Shown here: positions 1 to 4,575 of the stretch, piece by piece
Numbering within the stretch: position 1 is the stretch's first letter
Layout: every line of letters starts with the position of its first letter
DNA from: Desulfobacterales bacterium
GTDB taxonomy: Bacteria; Desulfobacterota; Desulfobacteria; Desulfobacterales; UBA5852
DNA length: 6,278 nucleotides
Direction of reading: 5' to 3'
Assembly: GCA_016735415.1 (NCBI GenBank)
Contig: JAERRP010000393.1
Location: 1 to 6,278, forward strand
Notes under the pieces: model-generated
What the model was told of the DNA's origin: nothing
Databases searched by the model: none
What the model saw: only the letters and a program-made list of their open reading frames with translations
Position numbers and translations under genes: made by a program

Positions 1-385
1 ATTTCAGTGTCACCACCTGCAGGAGGTTGGGATACATGATGGCCAGGCCCAGGATGTCATGCTTTTTACCTTTGAACTTGGAGGTCCCCTTATAACCGGC
101 GACGGCCACATCGCCCATGACCTCGCCCACCACGGTTTCGCCTTTGTGGGCCAGTTTGACGTTTTCCACACTGGCACCGGTTACCTCGGCTCCGGCCTTT
201 ACGTTGGGAACATACTTGGACCATATCTCGGCCACCCCGCCGCCATAAGGGTAGTAAATTCCGCCGGTGCCACCTGTGCCAATGGAGACAAAGGTGGTTT
301 TAGCCATGGCAGGCGTGGCGAGAACGACGAGGGCCAGAACAGTCAACAGAATCAGATACCAGCTATATAGACGTTGGTGTTTCAT
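1..385 (-). CDS. TAXI-family TRAP transporter solute receptor, 5' part (runs off the left edge)
   Basis: Periplasmic substrate-binding subunit of a TRAP transporter of the TAXI type, which captures a small, often carboxylate, solute for a membrane permease. The first 128 codons are in the window. Residues 1-28 form a signal peptide: basic start MKHQR, hydrophobic core, cleavage after TPAMA. The mature N-terminus TTFVSIGTGGTGGIYYPYGG is the family signature (strand plus glycine-rich ligand-binding loop). It is followed by a segment with EVTGASVENVKL and then the region around VVGEVMGDVAVAGYKG. The start is fixed by the signal peptide and by a strong Shine-Dalgarno sequence directly upstream. 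A full receptor is about 320-340 residues, so roughly 60 percent lies outside the window. The upstream lipoprotein gene ends 35 bp away in the same direction, so the two are probably cotranscribed. A fused TRAP permease gene would be expected further left but cannot be seen. The substrate cannot be inferred. Confidence 0.9.
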   Translation of the reverse strand, partial: MKHQRLYSWYLILLTVLALVVLATPAMAKTTFVSIGTGGTGGIYYPYGGGVAEIWSKYVPNVKAGAEVTGASVENVKLAHKGETVVGEVMGDVAVAGYKGTSKFKGKKHDILGLAIMYPNLLQVVTLK

Positions 386-391
386 TGGCAG

Positions 392-400
392 ATCCTCCTT
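392..400 (-). promoter_or_regulatory. Strong ribosome binding site of the TAXI receptor gene
   Basis: On the minus strand AAGGAGGAT lies 6 bases before the ATG at 385. It is a near-perfect match to the anti-Shine-Dalgarno sequence and fixes this start. Confidence 0.8.
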
Positions 401-420
401 AGGTTGACCAAAGCGGTTTG

Positions 421-852
421 CTATTCACTCATAGGAACGACCAGCACGTGAATTTTGCCGGGCATCGACGTTGTTTTGATGAAAGGCACTTTAACGGTTT
501 CCGTTTTGCCGGGAGCGACCCGGGGGGGCTTGCCTTTGCGGGGGACCAGGTGACCGGCGGCCTTGTCCATATCCAGCAGGAAGATGTTGAGCCGATACCG
601 CAGAGGACGATCCGTGACATTTTTCAGCGCCACGGTGTAAATCAGCGCGGGATCGGTGCCTTGTTTGCCCATGGCACAGCCAAACGAGACAACTTCGACT
701 TCCGGGGCCACTTCCCATTCAATCCTTGCAGTTGCACAATCGACGGATTTGACATTGGACGGTGGCGCCGTGGCGCAACCGGTCCATGCCAGCAGCATTA
801 ATGGTATCGCCAGGAATACAACCACACGGCCGACAGATCTCTTCCCATGCAT
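421..852 (-). CDS. Small predicted lipoprotein, possibly YcfL/DUF1425-like
   Basis: A 143-residue secreted protein. Residues 1-25 form a lipoprotein signal peptide: basic MHGKR, hydrophobic VVVFLAIPLMLLAW, then TGC with the lipid-modified cysteine at position 26. Tryptophan at -3 of the lipobox is unusual but tolerated by the general pattern. The mature part is about 117 residues with no other membrane segment. Its pattern suggests a single beta-sandwich: an alternating strand LIYTVALKNVTDRPLRYR, a long FLLDMD strand, and a C-terminal half rich in Pro, Lys and Val around RVAPGKTETVKVPF. This order (N-T-D turn, then a tyrosine- or phenylalanine-rich strand, then a PPG/APG turn) resembles the enterobacterial YcfL/DUF1425 lipoproteins, but I cannot confirm that without a profile search. 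AAGGAGA on the minus strand precedes the ATG at suitable spacing. The TAXI receptor gene follows 35 bp downstream, suggesting one transcript. The role is unknown. The CDS is very likely real; the family is a guess. Confidence 0.8.
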   Translation of the reverse strand: MHGKRSVGRVVVFLAIPLMLLAWTGCATAPPSNVKSVDCATARIEWEVAPEVEVVSFGCAMGKQGTDPALIYTVALKNVTDRPLRYRLNIFLLDMDKAAGHLVPRKGKPPRVAPGKTETVKVPFIKTTSMPGKIHVLVVPMSE

Positions 853-1278
853 GGCACTCTCCTTGTCTTTGAATCGGTTGAAAAATGACGAAACGCCGAG
901 ATACGCTCTAATACGTGTTAAGATTCACGAACGGGTCACACACCAGTAGATCCCAGTGTTGGTGGGGATCAGGAGATAAAATTACTTCACGCCCGGGCTC
1001 CGAAGGCCTCCCGGGTCGGGTGTTTCCGAAAAGCGGTTTTAGATTGTTACGGACAGGGCCAATCTTTGTCAAGCAATTTACCTGAAACCATTTAACCGGG
1101 GCGTCCTTAAAGGCTTTGCAAATCACGGAATGAATGCTCCGCAGCGCAATCCGGCACGGTCTGAATGCATTCGGAATCGTGCCCCTCATTTAAATTTCTA
1201 AGTATATCTTGACAAATCCCCCGGGCGGCGTCATGCAGATTATCCACACCACCCCCTGAGAATGCGAAAGACCTCAAC
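853..1278. other. Gene-free divergent intergenic region (426 bp)
   Basis: It separates the minus-strand lipoprotein/TAXI pair from the plus-strand CoA-transferase genes, so it should hold promoters for both directions. The clearest element is TTGACA at 1209-1214 on the plus strand in an AT-rich patch (about 1189-1218), but no convincing -10 box lies 16-18 bases downstream. TATATC at 1203-1208 and TAAATT at 1191-1196 are alternative -10 candidates without a good -35. A GC-rich stretch near 991-1018 contains CCCGGG twice and may fold, but has no T-tract. I find no sigma-54 site with correct GG/GC spacing. An open minus-strand frame across 908-1189 looks non-coding. Confidence 0.5.
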
Positions 1279-2256
1279 ATGGATACAGCTCCCGACAAAG
1301 TGACAACTCTTTCCTCCGCCATCCAGGATTTTGTACCGGACGGCAGCCACATCTCTATGGGGGGCTTTACGGTCAACCGCATTCCCATGGCGGCCGTTTA
1401 CGAAATCATTCGTCAAAAAAAACGTCGCCTGCATCTTTATGCCCACTCCAATGGTCAAGGCGTGGACGAGCTCATCGGCGGGGGCTGTGTGGCGCGGCTG
1501 GATATCGCTTACGGCGGCAACGGGCGTTTCGCACCGACCTGCATCCGGTTTCGCAAAGCCGTGGAAAACAGCAGCCTCAAGGTGGAGGACTACTCTAACT
1601 ATCAAATGACCCTGCGATTTACCGCCGGCGCCATGGGGGTGCCCTTTTTACCGGTGCGTTCCGGGATGGGCACGGACATCGTTTCCCAGTGGGGCTTTGA
1701 TGCCGAGATGCGCCGGAGCGACCCCAAACTGCCGGATCACAAACTGTGCCTCCTGGACAATCCCTTCGGCCAGTGGGCACAGGCCACCCAGCTGGTGCTG
1801 GTGCCGGCCATCAACCCGGATGTGACCATCCTTCACGTGCAGCAGGCGGACCGGTTCGGAACCGTTCGCATCGAAGGCCTGCCCTTTGCCGATGTTGAGC
1901 AGGCCAAGGCCGCCCGCCGTGTCATTATCACTTGTGAGGAACTGGTGGATACAGATCGGTTGCGCGAACGCCCCGAGGCCAACCAGCTGCCTTTTTTCTG
2001 TGTGGATGCCGTGGTGCCGGTTCCCATGGGGGCCTACCCCACGGCCTGCTACCGGCACTACGATTATGATCCGACCTATTTGAACAACTATCGCACCTGG
2101 GCCCGGGACGACGCCCGACATGGGGATTACCTGCAGCAATTCGTTTTCAACGTCACGGATCACGTCGCCTTTTTGAAGCTCCAGAATACCGCGCAACTGG
2201 ATCGCATCCAGGCGGATCCGCGCACGGGATATGCGGTTGGGCTGGAGCGCAAATAG
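1279..2256 (+). CDS. gctA: Glutaconate CoA-transferase-type subunit A (family I CoA-transferase, alpha subunit)
   Basis: Alpha subunit of a family I CoA-transferase, which moves CoA from a donor such as acetyl-CoA to a carboxylic acid, classically glutaconate. At 325 residues it matches the known subunit A (about 320) end to end. Recognisable blocks are the N-terminal segment VTTLSSAIQDFVPDGSHISM, then GGFTVNR from residue 28 with AAVYEIIRQ after it, FRKAVENSSLKVEDYSNYQM near 90-110, MGVPFLPV, the region DHKLCLLDNPF, ILHVQQADRFGTVRIEG at 184-200, and CEELVDTD followed by CVDAVVPVPMGAYPTACY near the C-terminus. The start is supported because the family's conserved N-terminus begins within a few residues of this Met; the upstream Shine-Dalgarno is weak (GAAAGA-like). 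The partner gene gctB follows in the same direction. The catalytic glutamate sits in the partner. The real substrate could be another short dicarboxylate or acyl group; the sequence only places it in the Gct-like branch. Confidence 0.92.
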   Translation: MDTAPDKVTTLSSAIQDFVPDGSHISMGGFTVNRIPMAAVYEIIRQKKRRLHLYAHSNGQGVDELIGGGCVARLDIAYGGNGRFAPTCIRFRKAVENSSLKVEDYSNYQMTLRFTAGAMGVPFLPVRSGMGTDIVSQWGFDAEMRRSDPKLPDHKLCLLDNPFGQWAQATQLVLVPAINPDVTILHVQQADRFGTVRIEGLPFADVEQAKAARRVIITCEELVDTDRLRERPEANQLPFFCVDAVVPVPMGAYPTACYRHYDYDPTYLNNYRTWARDDARHGDYLQQFVFNVTDHVAFLKLQNTAQLDRIQADPRTGYAVGLERK

Positions 2257-2274
2257 TGTACTCAATTATCAACA

Positions 2275-2284
2275 GTCACGTGAC
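2275..2284. promoter_or_regulatory. Perfect 10-bp palindrome in the gctA-gctB gap
   Basis: GTCACGTGAC is a perfect palindrome 19 bp after the gctA stop, within the 124-bp gap before gctB. It could be a half of an operator or a chance match; no second copy stands nearby. Confidence 0.2.
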
Positions 2285-2380
2285 CACGCTGTCCGCTCGC
2301 TATGATTTCCAATGCATTCAGGGTTCAATGACATACGGATAACCCATTTCCCTCAATTCGGGATTTAAGGAAAACCAGCA

Positions 2381-3148
2381 ATGCCAGAGTATACGTCACG
2401 CGAAATGATGGCGGTGGCGGCCGCCAGGGAAATCAGGGATGGCGACATCGTCTTCTGCGGCACGGGCATTTCCATGTTAGCGGCCATGGCCGCCAAACAT
2501 ATCAGTGCGCCCAATAGTATTATTTTTTTCGAAACCGGTGCCGTCGATTCCAGACTGGAAGAAGTCCCCATGGCCGTGGCGAGCCCGCGTGTGATGTTGG
2601 GCGCCGCCGTGAACGGCAGTCTGGCCGACGCCTTTGCCGTCATGCAGAACCGCTTTACCGGACGCAAAGTCGTGGGGATCCTGGGTGCGGCCCAGATCGA
2701 TCTTTACGGCAACTTGAATTCCACTGTGATCGGAGACTACGCTCATCCCCGAGTGCGCTTTTCGGGAAGCGGGGGGGCTTGCGATGTGGGCTCTTTTGTC
2801 AACCGCACCATCATCTTCATGACGCAGGAAAAACGCAAGTTCGTTCCCCGCCTGGACTATCTGACCTGTCCGGGCTGGCTCGATGGGCCGGAGGGGCGCC
2901 AGAAAGCGGGACTCGCCGGTGGTGGGCCGGCAGCGGTGGTCACCAACATGGCCATCATGCGATTTGACGAGCACACCCGGCAGATGTACCTCAGCGGCTG
3001 CTATCCGGGCATTTTGCCCCAGCAGGTCCTCGACCATATGGGGTTTGCGGTGGACGTGTCACGCGTTGACCCTGTTCCGCCACCGTCCGACAACGAACTG
3101 ACCACCCTTCGCCAGCAGTGCGACCCGCAAAATTTGATCCTTGCGTAA
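2381..3148 (+). CDS. gctB: Glutaconate CoA-transferase-type subunit B (family I CoA-transferase, beta subunit)
   Basis: Catalytic beta subunit that pairs with the upstream alpha subunit. At 255 residues it is slightly shorter than the classical subunit B (about 266), mostly at the ends. Visible blocks are EYTSREMMAVAAAREIRDGD at 3-22, the CGTG loop at 26-29, the active-site strand FFETGAVDS, the substrate-site segment GAAQIDLYGNLNST at 102-115 leading into IGDYAHPRVRF, the oxyanion motif SGSGGACD at 128-135, EKRKFVPRLDYLTCPGWLDG, and the C-terminal MYLSGCYPGILPQQVLDHMG with the final turn CDPQN. Glu51 aligns with the glutamate that forms the CoA thioester in Acidaminococcus GctB (Glu54), so an active transferase is expected. 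Hydrolases of the IpdAB type, which lack this glutamate, are therefore less likely. AAGGA about ten bases before the ATG supports the start. The 124-bp gap to gctA is long for a subunit pair and may hold its own signal. Confidence 0.92.
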   Translation: MPEYTSREMMAVAAAREIRDGDIVFCGTGISMLAAMAAKHISAPNSIIFFETGAVDSRLEEVPMAVASPRVMLGAAVNGSLADAFAVMQNRFTGRKVVGILGAAQIDLYGNLNSTVIGDYAHPRVRFSGSGGACDVGSFVNRTIIFMTQEKRKFVPRLDYLTCPGWLDGPEGRQKAGLAGGGPAAVVTNMAIMRFDEHTRQMYLSGCYPGILPQQVLDHMGFAVDVSRVDPVPPPSDNELTTLRQQCDPQNLILA

Positions 3149-3221
3149 ACCAACGGGAAAACAACGCAAACCAACGATATCAGGTCTACACGTTTGACCA
3201 GGCAGCGTCTTTATTTTAGGT

Positions 3222-3246
3222 TCTTCTCCAATTTAGTTGGAGAAGA
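3222..3246 (+). terminator. Hairpin after gctB, possible transcript end
   Basis: TCTTCTCCAA and TTGGAGAAGA form a perfect 10-bp stem around the loop TTTAG, 73 bp after the gctB stop. There is no T-run behind it, so it is either a weak or rho-assisted 3' end, or only a processing or stability hairpin. Its last base is the first base of the inverted-repeat arm that follows. Confidence 0.4.
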
Positions 3247-3403
3247 GGGTCCCAGGATTCAAGGGGTCAGGGATTCAAGGGTTTGTTTTCTAAAGATTTT
3301 ATCAGCGCTTTTAACATTCTTTCTATTTCGGCGATATCTTTCGTGATGACACCCCATTGGCCCCTTTCACTCGAACCCTTGACCCCTTGAATCCTGGAAC
3401 CCT
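3246..3403. repeat. 158-bp unit bounded by 24-bp inverted repeats
   Basis: The arms 3246-3269 and 3380-3403 are reverse complements at 23 of 24 positions (AGGGT, then C or T, then CCAGGATTCAAGGGGTCA). The left arm also carries a partial tandem copy of GGATTCAAGGG at 3271-3281. The about 110-bp core between the arms reads as the tail of a four-helix-bundle protein on the minus strand. Phrases of the CCTTGAATCC/CCTTGAACCC type are, from memory, common beside such genes in deltaproteobacteria. The arrangement suggests a miniature or deletion derivative of a dispersed element. I could not determine copy number or target duplication. Confidence 0.6.
3267..3371 (-). pseudogene. C-terminal remnant of a four-helix-bundle (S23/IVS-like) protein
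   Basis: The minus frame ending in TGA at 3269-3267 reads about 34 codons, including GVITKDIAEIERMLKALIKS and the tail LENKPLNP. An amphipathic last helix of the type EIxRMLxALIKSL followed by a short polar tail is the typical end of four-helix-bundle proteins of the 23S-rRNA-intervening-sequence family, which also contains the Avd accessory proteins of diversity-generating retroelements. The usual 80-90 residues before it are missing: upstream of this segment the frame runs into the inverted repeat and tRNA remnant without a start codon. The stop codon lies inside the left repeat arm, so the repeat formed part of the original gene's 3' end. The family call rests on one helix and is tentative. 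Confidence 0.45.
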
Positions 3404-3405
3404 GC

Positions 3406-3450
3406 CTTAGAATCCGCAGGCCGCCCGTTCGCGTCGGGCCGGGCGTACCA
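3406..3450 (+). tRNA. tRNA 3' remnant with encoded CCA (partial, probably non-functional)
   Basis: Homology to a tRNA starts at the anticodon loop (CTTAGAA followed by TCCGC) and continues to the 3' end. The T stem GCCCG (3423-3427) pairs perfectly with CGGGC (3435-3439) around the T loop TTCGCGT; then follow the acceptor strand CGGGCGT, discriminator A and CCA at 3448-3450. No 5' half exists: upstream lies the inverted-repeat unit, and no ACGCCCG acceptor partner is seen. The T loop has C where tRNAs have the nearly invariant A58. It aligns with the second remnant at 33 of 40 positions. I read it as the 3' piece left by an integration event at a tRNA gene, since such events commonly recombine at the anticodon or T loop. 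Confidence 0.6.
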
Positions 3451-3457
3451 GATATAC

Positions 3458-3494
3458 AAAGGGGCTACAGCCTGTCGGTTGTAGCCCCTTTTTT
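3458..3494 (+). terminator. Rho-independent terminator behind the tRNA remnant
   Basis: GGGGCTACA (3461-3469) and TGTAGCCCC (3480-3488) form a perfect 9-bp stem with a 10-base loop, followed by six T (3489-3494). It sits 10 bases after the CCA end, the usual place for a tRNA terminator, so it probably belonged to the original tRNA gene. AAA before the stem gives a weak T-run on the other strand, so it could also end the minus-strand ORF whose stop is 25 bp away. Confidence 0.85.
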
Positions 3495-3519
3495 ATCCGT
3501 CGATCTGCCCCGTCAGGCT

Positions 3520-3900
3520 TTACCCGTTATACCAGACCCAGACGCTACCCTGTCGATGTTTGCATTGCAGCCAGTCCGCTCCGGTTTCGAACCAGAAAGG
3601 ACGATTTACTTTTTCGGAGTGAATCAAGCGCCACATTTCGCACTCGATGGTATCGAGGGTGGCAAAATCATTGCTGTGTTCTAACCCGACCGCTTCAAGC
3701 GCCCTGAACATATCTCCAATTTCTGATCCGGTATGACAATACACGGTAATGTGGTCGTTGCATTCGGCCCTGTAACGATTGACGAAAGCACTGAGTCCAC
3801 CGGGGAATTTTTGGTTTAACGACTCGTTACGGATTATGACGGTCTGGTAAGTGCATCGAAGTTCCGAAGAGGAAGCATTTGGTAAGCGCGTCGTGATCAT
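3520..3900 (-). CDS. Orphan hypothetical protein, 126 residues
   Basis: I do not recognise a family. The protein appears cytosolic: no signal peptide and no membrane helix. From about residue 18 it looks natural, starting with TVIIRNESLNQKFPGGLSAF, then a mixed alpha/beta pattern (HITVYCHTGSEIGDMFRALE, then a Met/Trp-rich EMWRLIH helix) and an aromatic tail PFWFETGADWLQ and SVWVWYNG. There are four cysteines (residues 16, 47, 55, 87) plus one near the C-terminus, without CxxC spacing. The first 15 residues are low-confidence: only a weak GGGA precedes the ATG, and no other usable start exists before residue 60, so a 5' frameshift or truncation is possible. Its base composition is lower in GC than the flanking genes. 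It stands alone between two tRNA remnants, with a terminator 25 bp past its stop, which fits a cargo gene of an integrated element. Confidence 0.55.
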   Translation of the reverse strand: MITTRLPNASSSELRCTYQTVIIRNESLNQKFPGGLSAFVNRYRAECNDHITVYCHTGSEIGDMFRALEAVGLEHSNDFATLDTIECEMWRLIHSEKVNRPFWFETGADWLQCKHRQGSVWVWYNG

Positions 3901-3943
3901 TATCGGTCCCGGTCAGTGTTGACACTTTATGCTGAAAAAGCTT

Positions 3944-3968
3944 GGGGCAAGGCTCCAAGCCTTGCCCC
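3944..3968. terminator. Perfect 11-bp-stem hairpin, possible terminator or element border
   Basis: GGGGCAAGGCT and AGCCTTGCCCC pair perfectly around a 3-base loop (CCA). On the minus strand the stem is followed by AAGCTTTTT, so it could act as a terminator for minus-strand transcription; on the plus strand it lies just before a strong Shine-Dalgarno sequence and could affect translation there. Which role applies cannot be told from the sequence. Confidence 0.55.
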
Positions 3969-3974
3969 GATACG

Positions 3975-4082
3975 AAAGGAGGTAGAAATGAACTGGTAGT
4001 CGGCAACCAAGGGATCGAGAACTCCGAAGTCGGTCAGGTATTCAAATTAGCTCAGCATGAAGAAATTGTTCCCGACCCCTGA
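3975..4082 (+). pseudogene. Possible frameshifted small ORF behind a strong Shine-Dalgarno
   Basis: AAAGGAGGT (3975-3983) lies 4 bases before ATG at 3988, but that frame stops after three codons (Met-Asn-Trp-stop). The overlapping frame from GAA at 3990 stays open for 30 codons to TGA at 4080-4082 and reads like protein, for example GNQGIENSEVGQVFKLAQHE. A one-base change near the start would join the good ribosome site to this frame. The frame is also open back to 3936, with only a TTG start (3942) and no ribosome site. Alternatives are a leader-type three-codon ORF or chance. No homologue is recognised. Confidence 0.3.
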
Positions 4083-4141
4083 TTGCCATTTGGTGGTAAG
4101 TCAAAAGCAAACAGCGTGCCAGTTTTATGAACGCCGGATTT

Positions 4142-4156
4142 CTGTTAGAATAACAG
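4142..4156. repeat. Short inverted repeat CTGTTA-GAA-TAACAG
   Basis: Perfect 6-bp arms around 3 bases. It is the size of a repressor half-site pair and lies 40 bp before a second inverted repeat. No gene directly downstream would obviously use it. Confidence 0.25.
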
Positions 4157-4195
4157 TGAGAAAGATAAACCAGAAGAAAAAGCAAGGTACCCGTT

Positions 4196-4210
4196 TGACA
4201 GAATTTGTCA
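4196..4210. repeat. Short inverted repeat TGACA-GAATT-TGTCA
   Basis: Perfect 5-bp arms; TTTGTCAG recurs at 4226-4233, giving three related half-sites within about 40 bp. TTGACA at 4195-4200 also matches a -35 box, but no -10 box is seen at the right distance. Operator or integrase arm-type site are both possible. Confidence 0.25.
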
Positions 4211-4317
4211 GCCGGAGTGACGTGATTTGTCAGAGTAGACAGGGGTAATTGATAAACAGGACCCAAAAGAAATTTCAAGGCACGTCCATCGATCAAGACC
4301 ATTTGGCAACCAGGGGG

Positions 4318-4366
4318 CGTCGGACTTCTAATCCGTAGATCGCGCGTTCGCGTCGTGCCGGGCGCG
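4318..4366 (+). tRNA. tRNA-Arg(UCU)-like 3' remnant (partial, probably non-functional)
   Basis: CGGA-CTTCTAA-TCCG forms an anticodon stem and a 7-base loop with anticodon TCT (arginine, AGA). It is followed by the variable loop AGATC, T stem GCGCG (4342-4346) against CGTGC (4354-4358), T loop TTCGCGT and acceptor strand CGGGCGC with discriminator G at 4366. No CCA follows. No GCGCCCG acceptor strand or normal D arm is found upstream, so the 5' half is absent or replaced. The T loop has C instead of A58, as in the remnant at 3406-3450, and the outermost anticodon pair is T-T. It is a scar or pseudo-tRNA, not a working gene. Confidence 0.6.
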
Positions 4367-4464
4367 CGGCCGGTTCTATGGGTGTACATTGATTTGAATC
4401 GGCGGCTGGTTCCAGCGGGTCGCCTTGCGGATGATCCCATCGTGAACGCCTCGGGGCGGTTCGG

Positions 4465-4500
4465 TGGTCGCTGACCGTCTTCTGCATTATATTAGGTCAG
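4465..4500 (+). promoter_or_regulatory. Candidate promoter with flanking inverted repeat before the fusion gene
   Basis: TATATT at 4488-4493 is a good -10 match in a GC-rich area, about 83 bp before the ATG at 4576; the -35 (TGGTCG at 4465-4470) is poor. CTGACC (4471-4476) and GGTCAG (4495-4500) form an inverted repeat that brackets the -10, as an operator might. An AT-rich run follows at 4501-4516. Confidence 0.3.
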
Positions 4501-4575
4501 AAAAAATTTTATTGTTGTCCCGGGATACCGCTTTCGACGGACGGTTCCCCGGGACATCATCCTGGGAACCTGTGC

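Larger units (their letters stand above)
3149..3519. other. Gene-free stretch of 371 bp between gctB and the orphan ORF
   Basis: It holds, in order, a hairpin, an inverted-repeat unit with a decayed four-helix-bundle fragment, a tRNA 3' remnant and a rho-independent terminator, each listed separately. The base composition (AT-rich core near 3281-3345, GC-rich tRNA remnant) changes abruptly at element borders, which fits a mosaic of insertions. Confidence 0.7.
3901..4575. other. Gene-poor stretch of 675 bp before the fusion gene
   Basis: No complete gene is supported. It holds the long perfect hairpin, a strong Shine-Dalgarno with a three-codon ORF and a shifted coding-like frame, two short inverted repeats (CTGTTA/TAACAG at 4142-4156; TGACA/TGTCA at 4196-4210), a tRNA-Arg 3' remnant at 4318-4366, and a possible promoter at 4465-4500. 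The 4085-4310 part is AT-richer than the rest and has stops in all frames on the plus strand except a doubtful 63-codon frame. Confidence 0.6.

Noticed and set aside
1150..1170. Possible sigma-54 promoter at GGCACG with a downstream GC
   Set aside because: The GG and GC elements are 12 rather than 10 bases apart, so the spacing rule fails.
908..1189. 93-codon minus-strand open frame in the intergenic region upstream of the lipoprotein gene
   Set aside because: No recognisable family, no ribosome site, mixed composition and location in the expected promoter region; treated as non-coding.
1648..2265. 205-codon minus-strand open frame over gctA
   Set aside because: Overlaps the conserved gctA coding frame and shows no domain or ribosome site.
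1279..3148. CoA-transferase pair as IpdAB-type ring-opening hydrolase
   Set aside because: Subunit B keeps the thioester-forming glutamate (Glu51) and the overall match is to the glutaconate CoA-transferase branch, whereas IpdAB-type hydrolases are known to lack that residue.
3246..3403. CRISPR-like or tandem-repeat array
   Set aside because: Only one inverted pair and one partial duplicate of GGATTCAAGGG are present; there are no regularly spaced repeats.
4057..4248. 63-codon plus-strand open frame starting MKKLFPTPD
   Set aside because: No Shine-Dalgarno sequence, no recognisable domain, and its reading overlaps the short inverted repeats; a competing frame just upstream looks more protein-like.
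4042..4440. Minus-strand open frame of 132 codons containing GTTRTRDLRIRSP
   Set aside because: This peptide is the well-known spurious translation of the reverse strand of a tRNA-Arg gene; here it supports the tRNA remnant on the plus strand rather than a protein.
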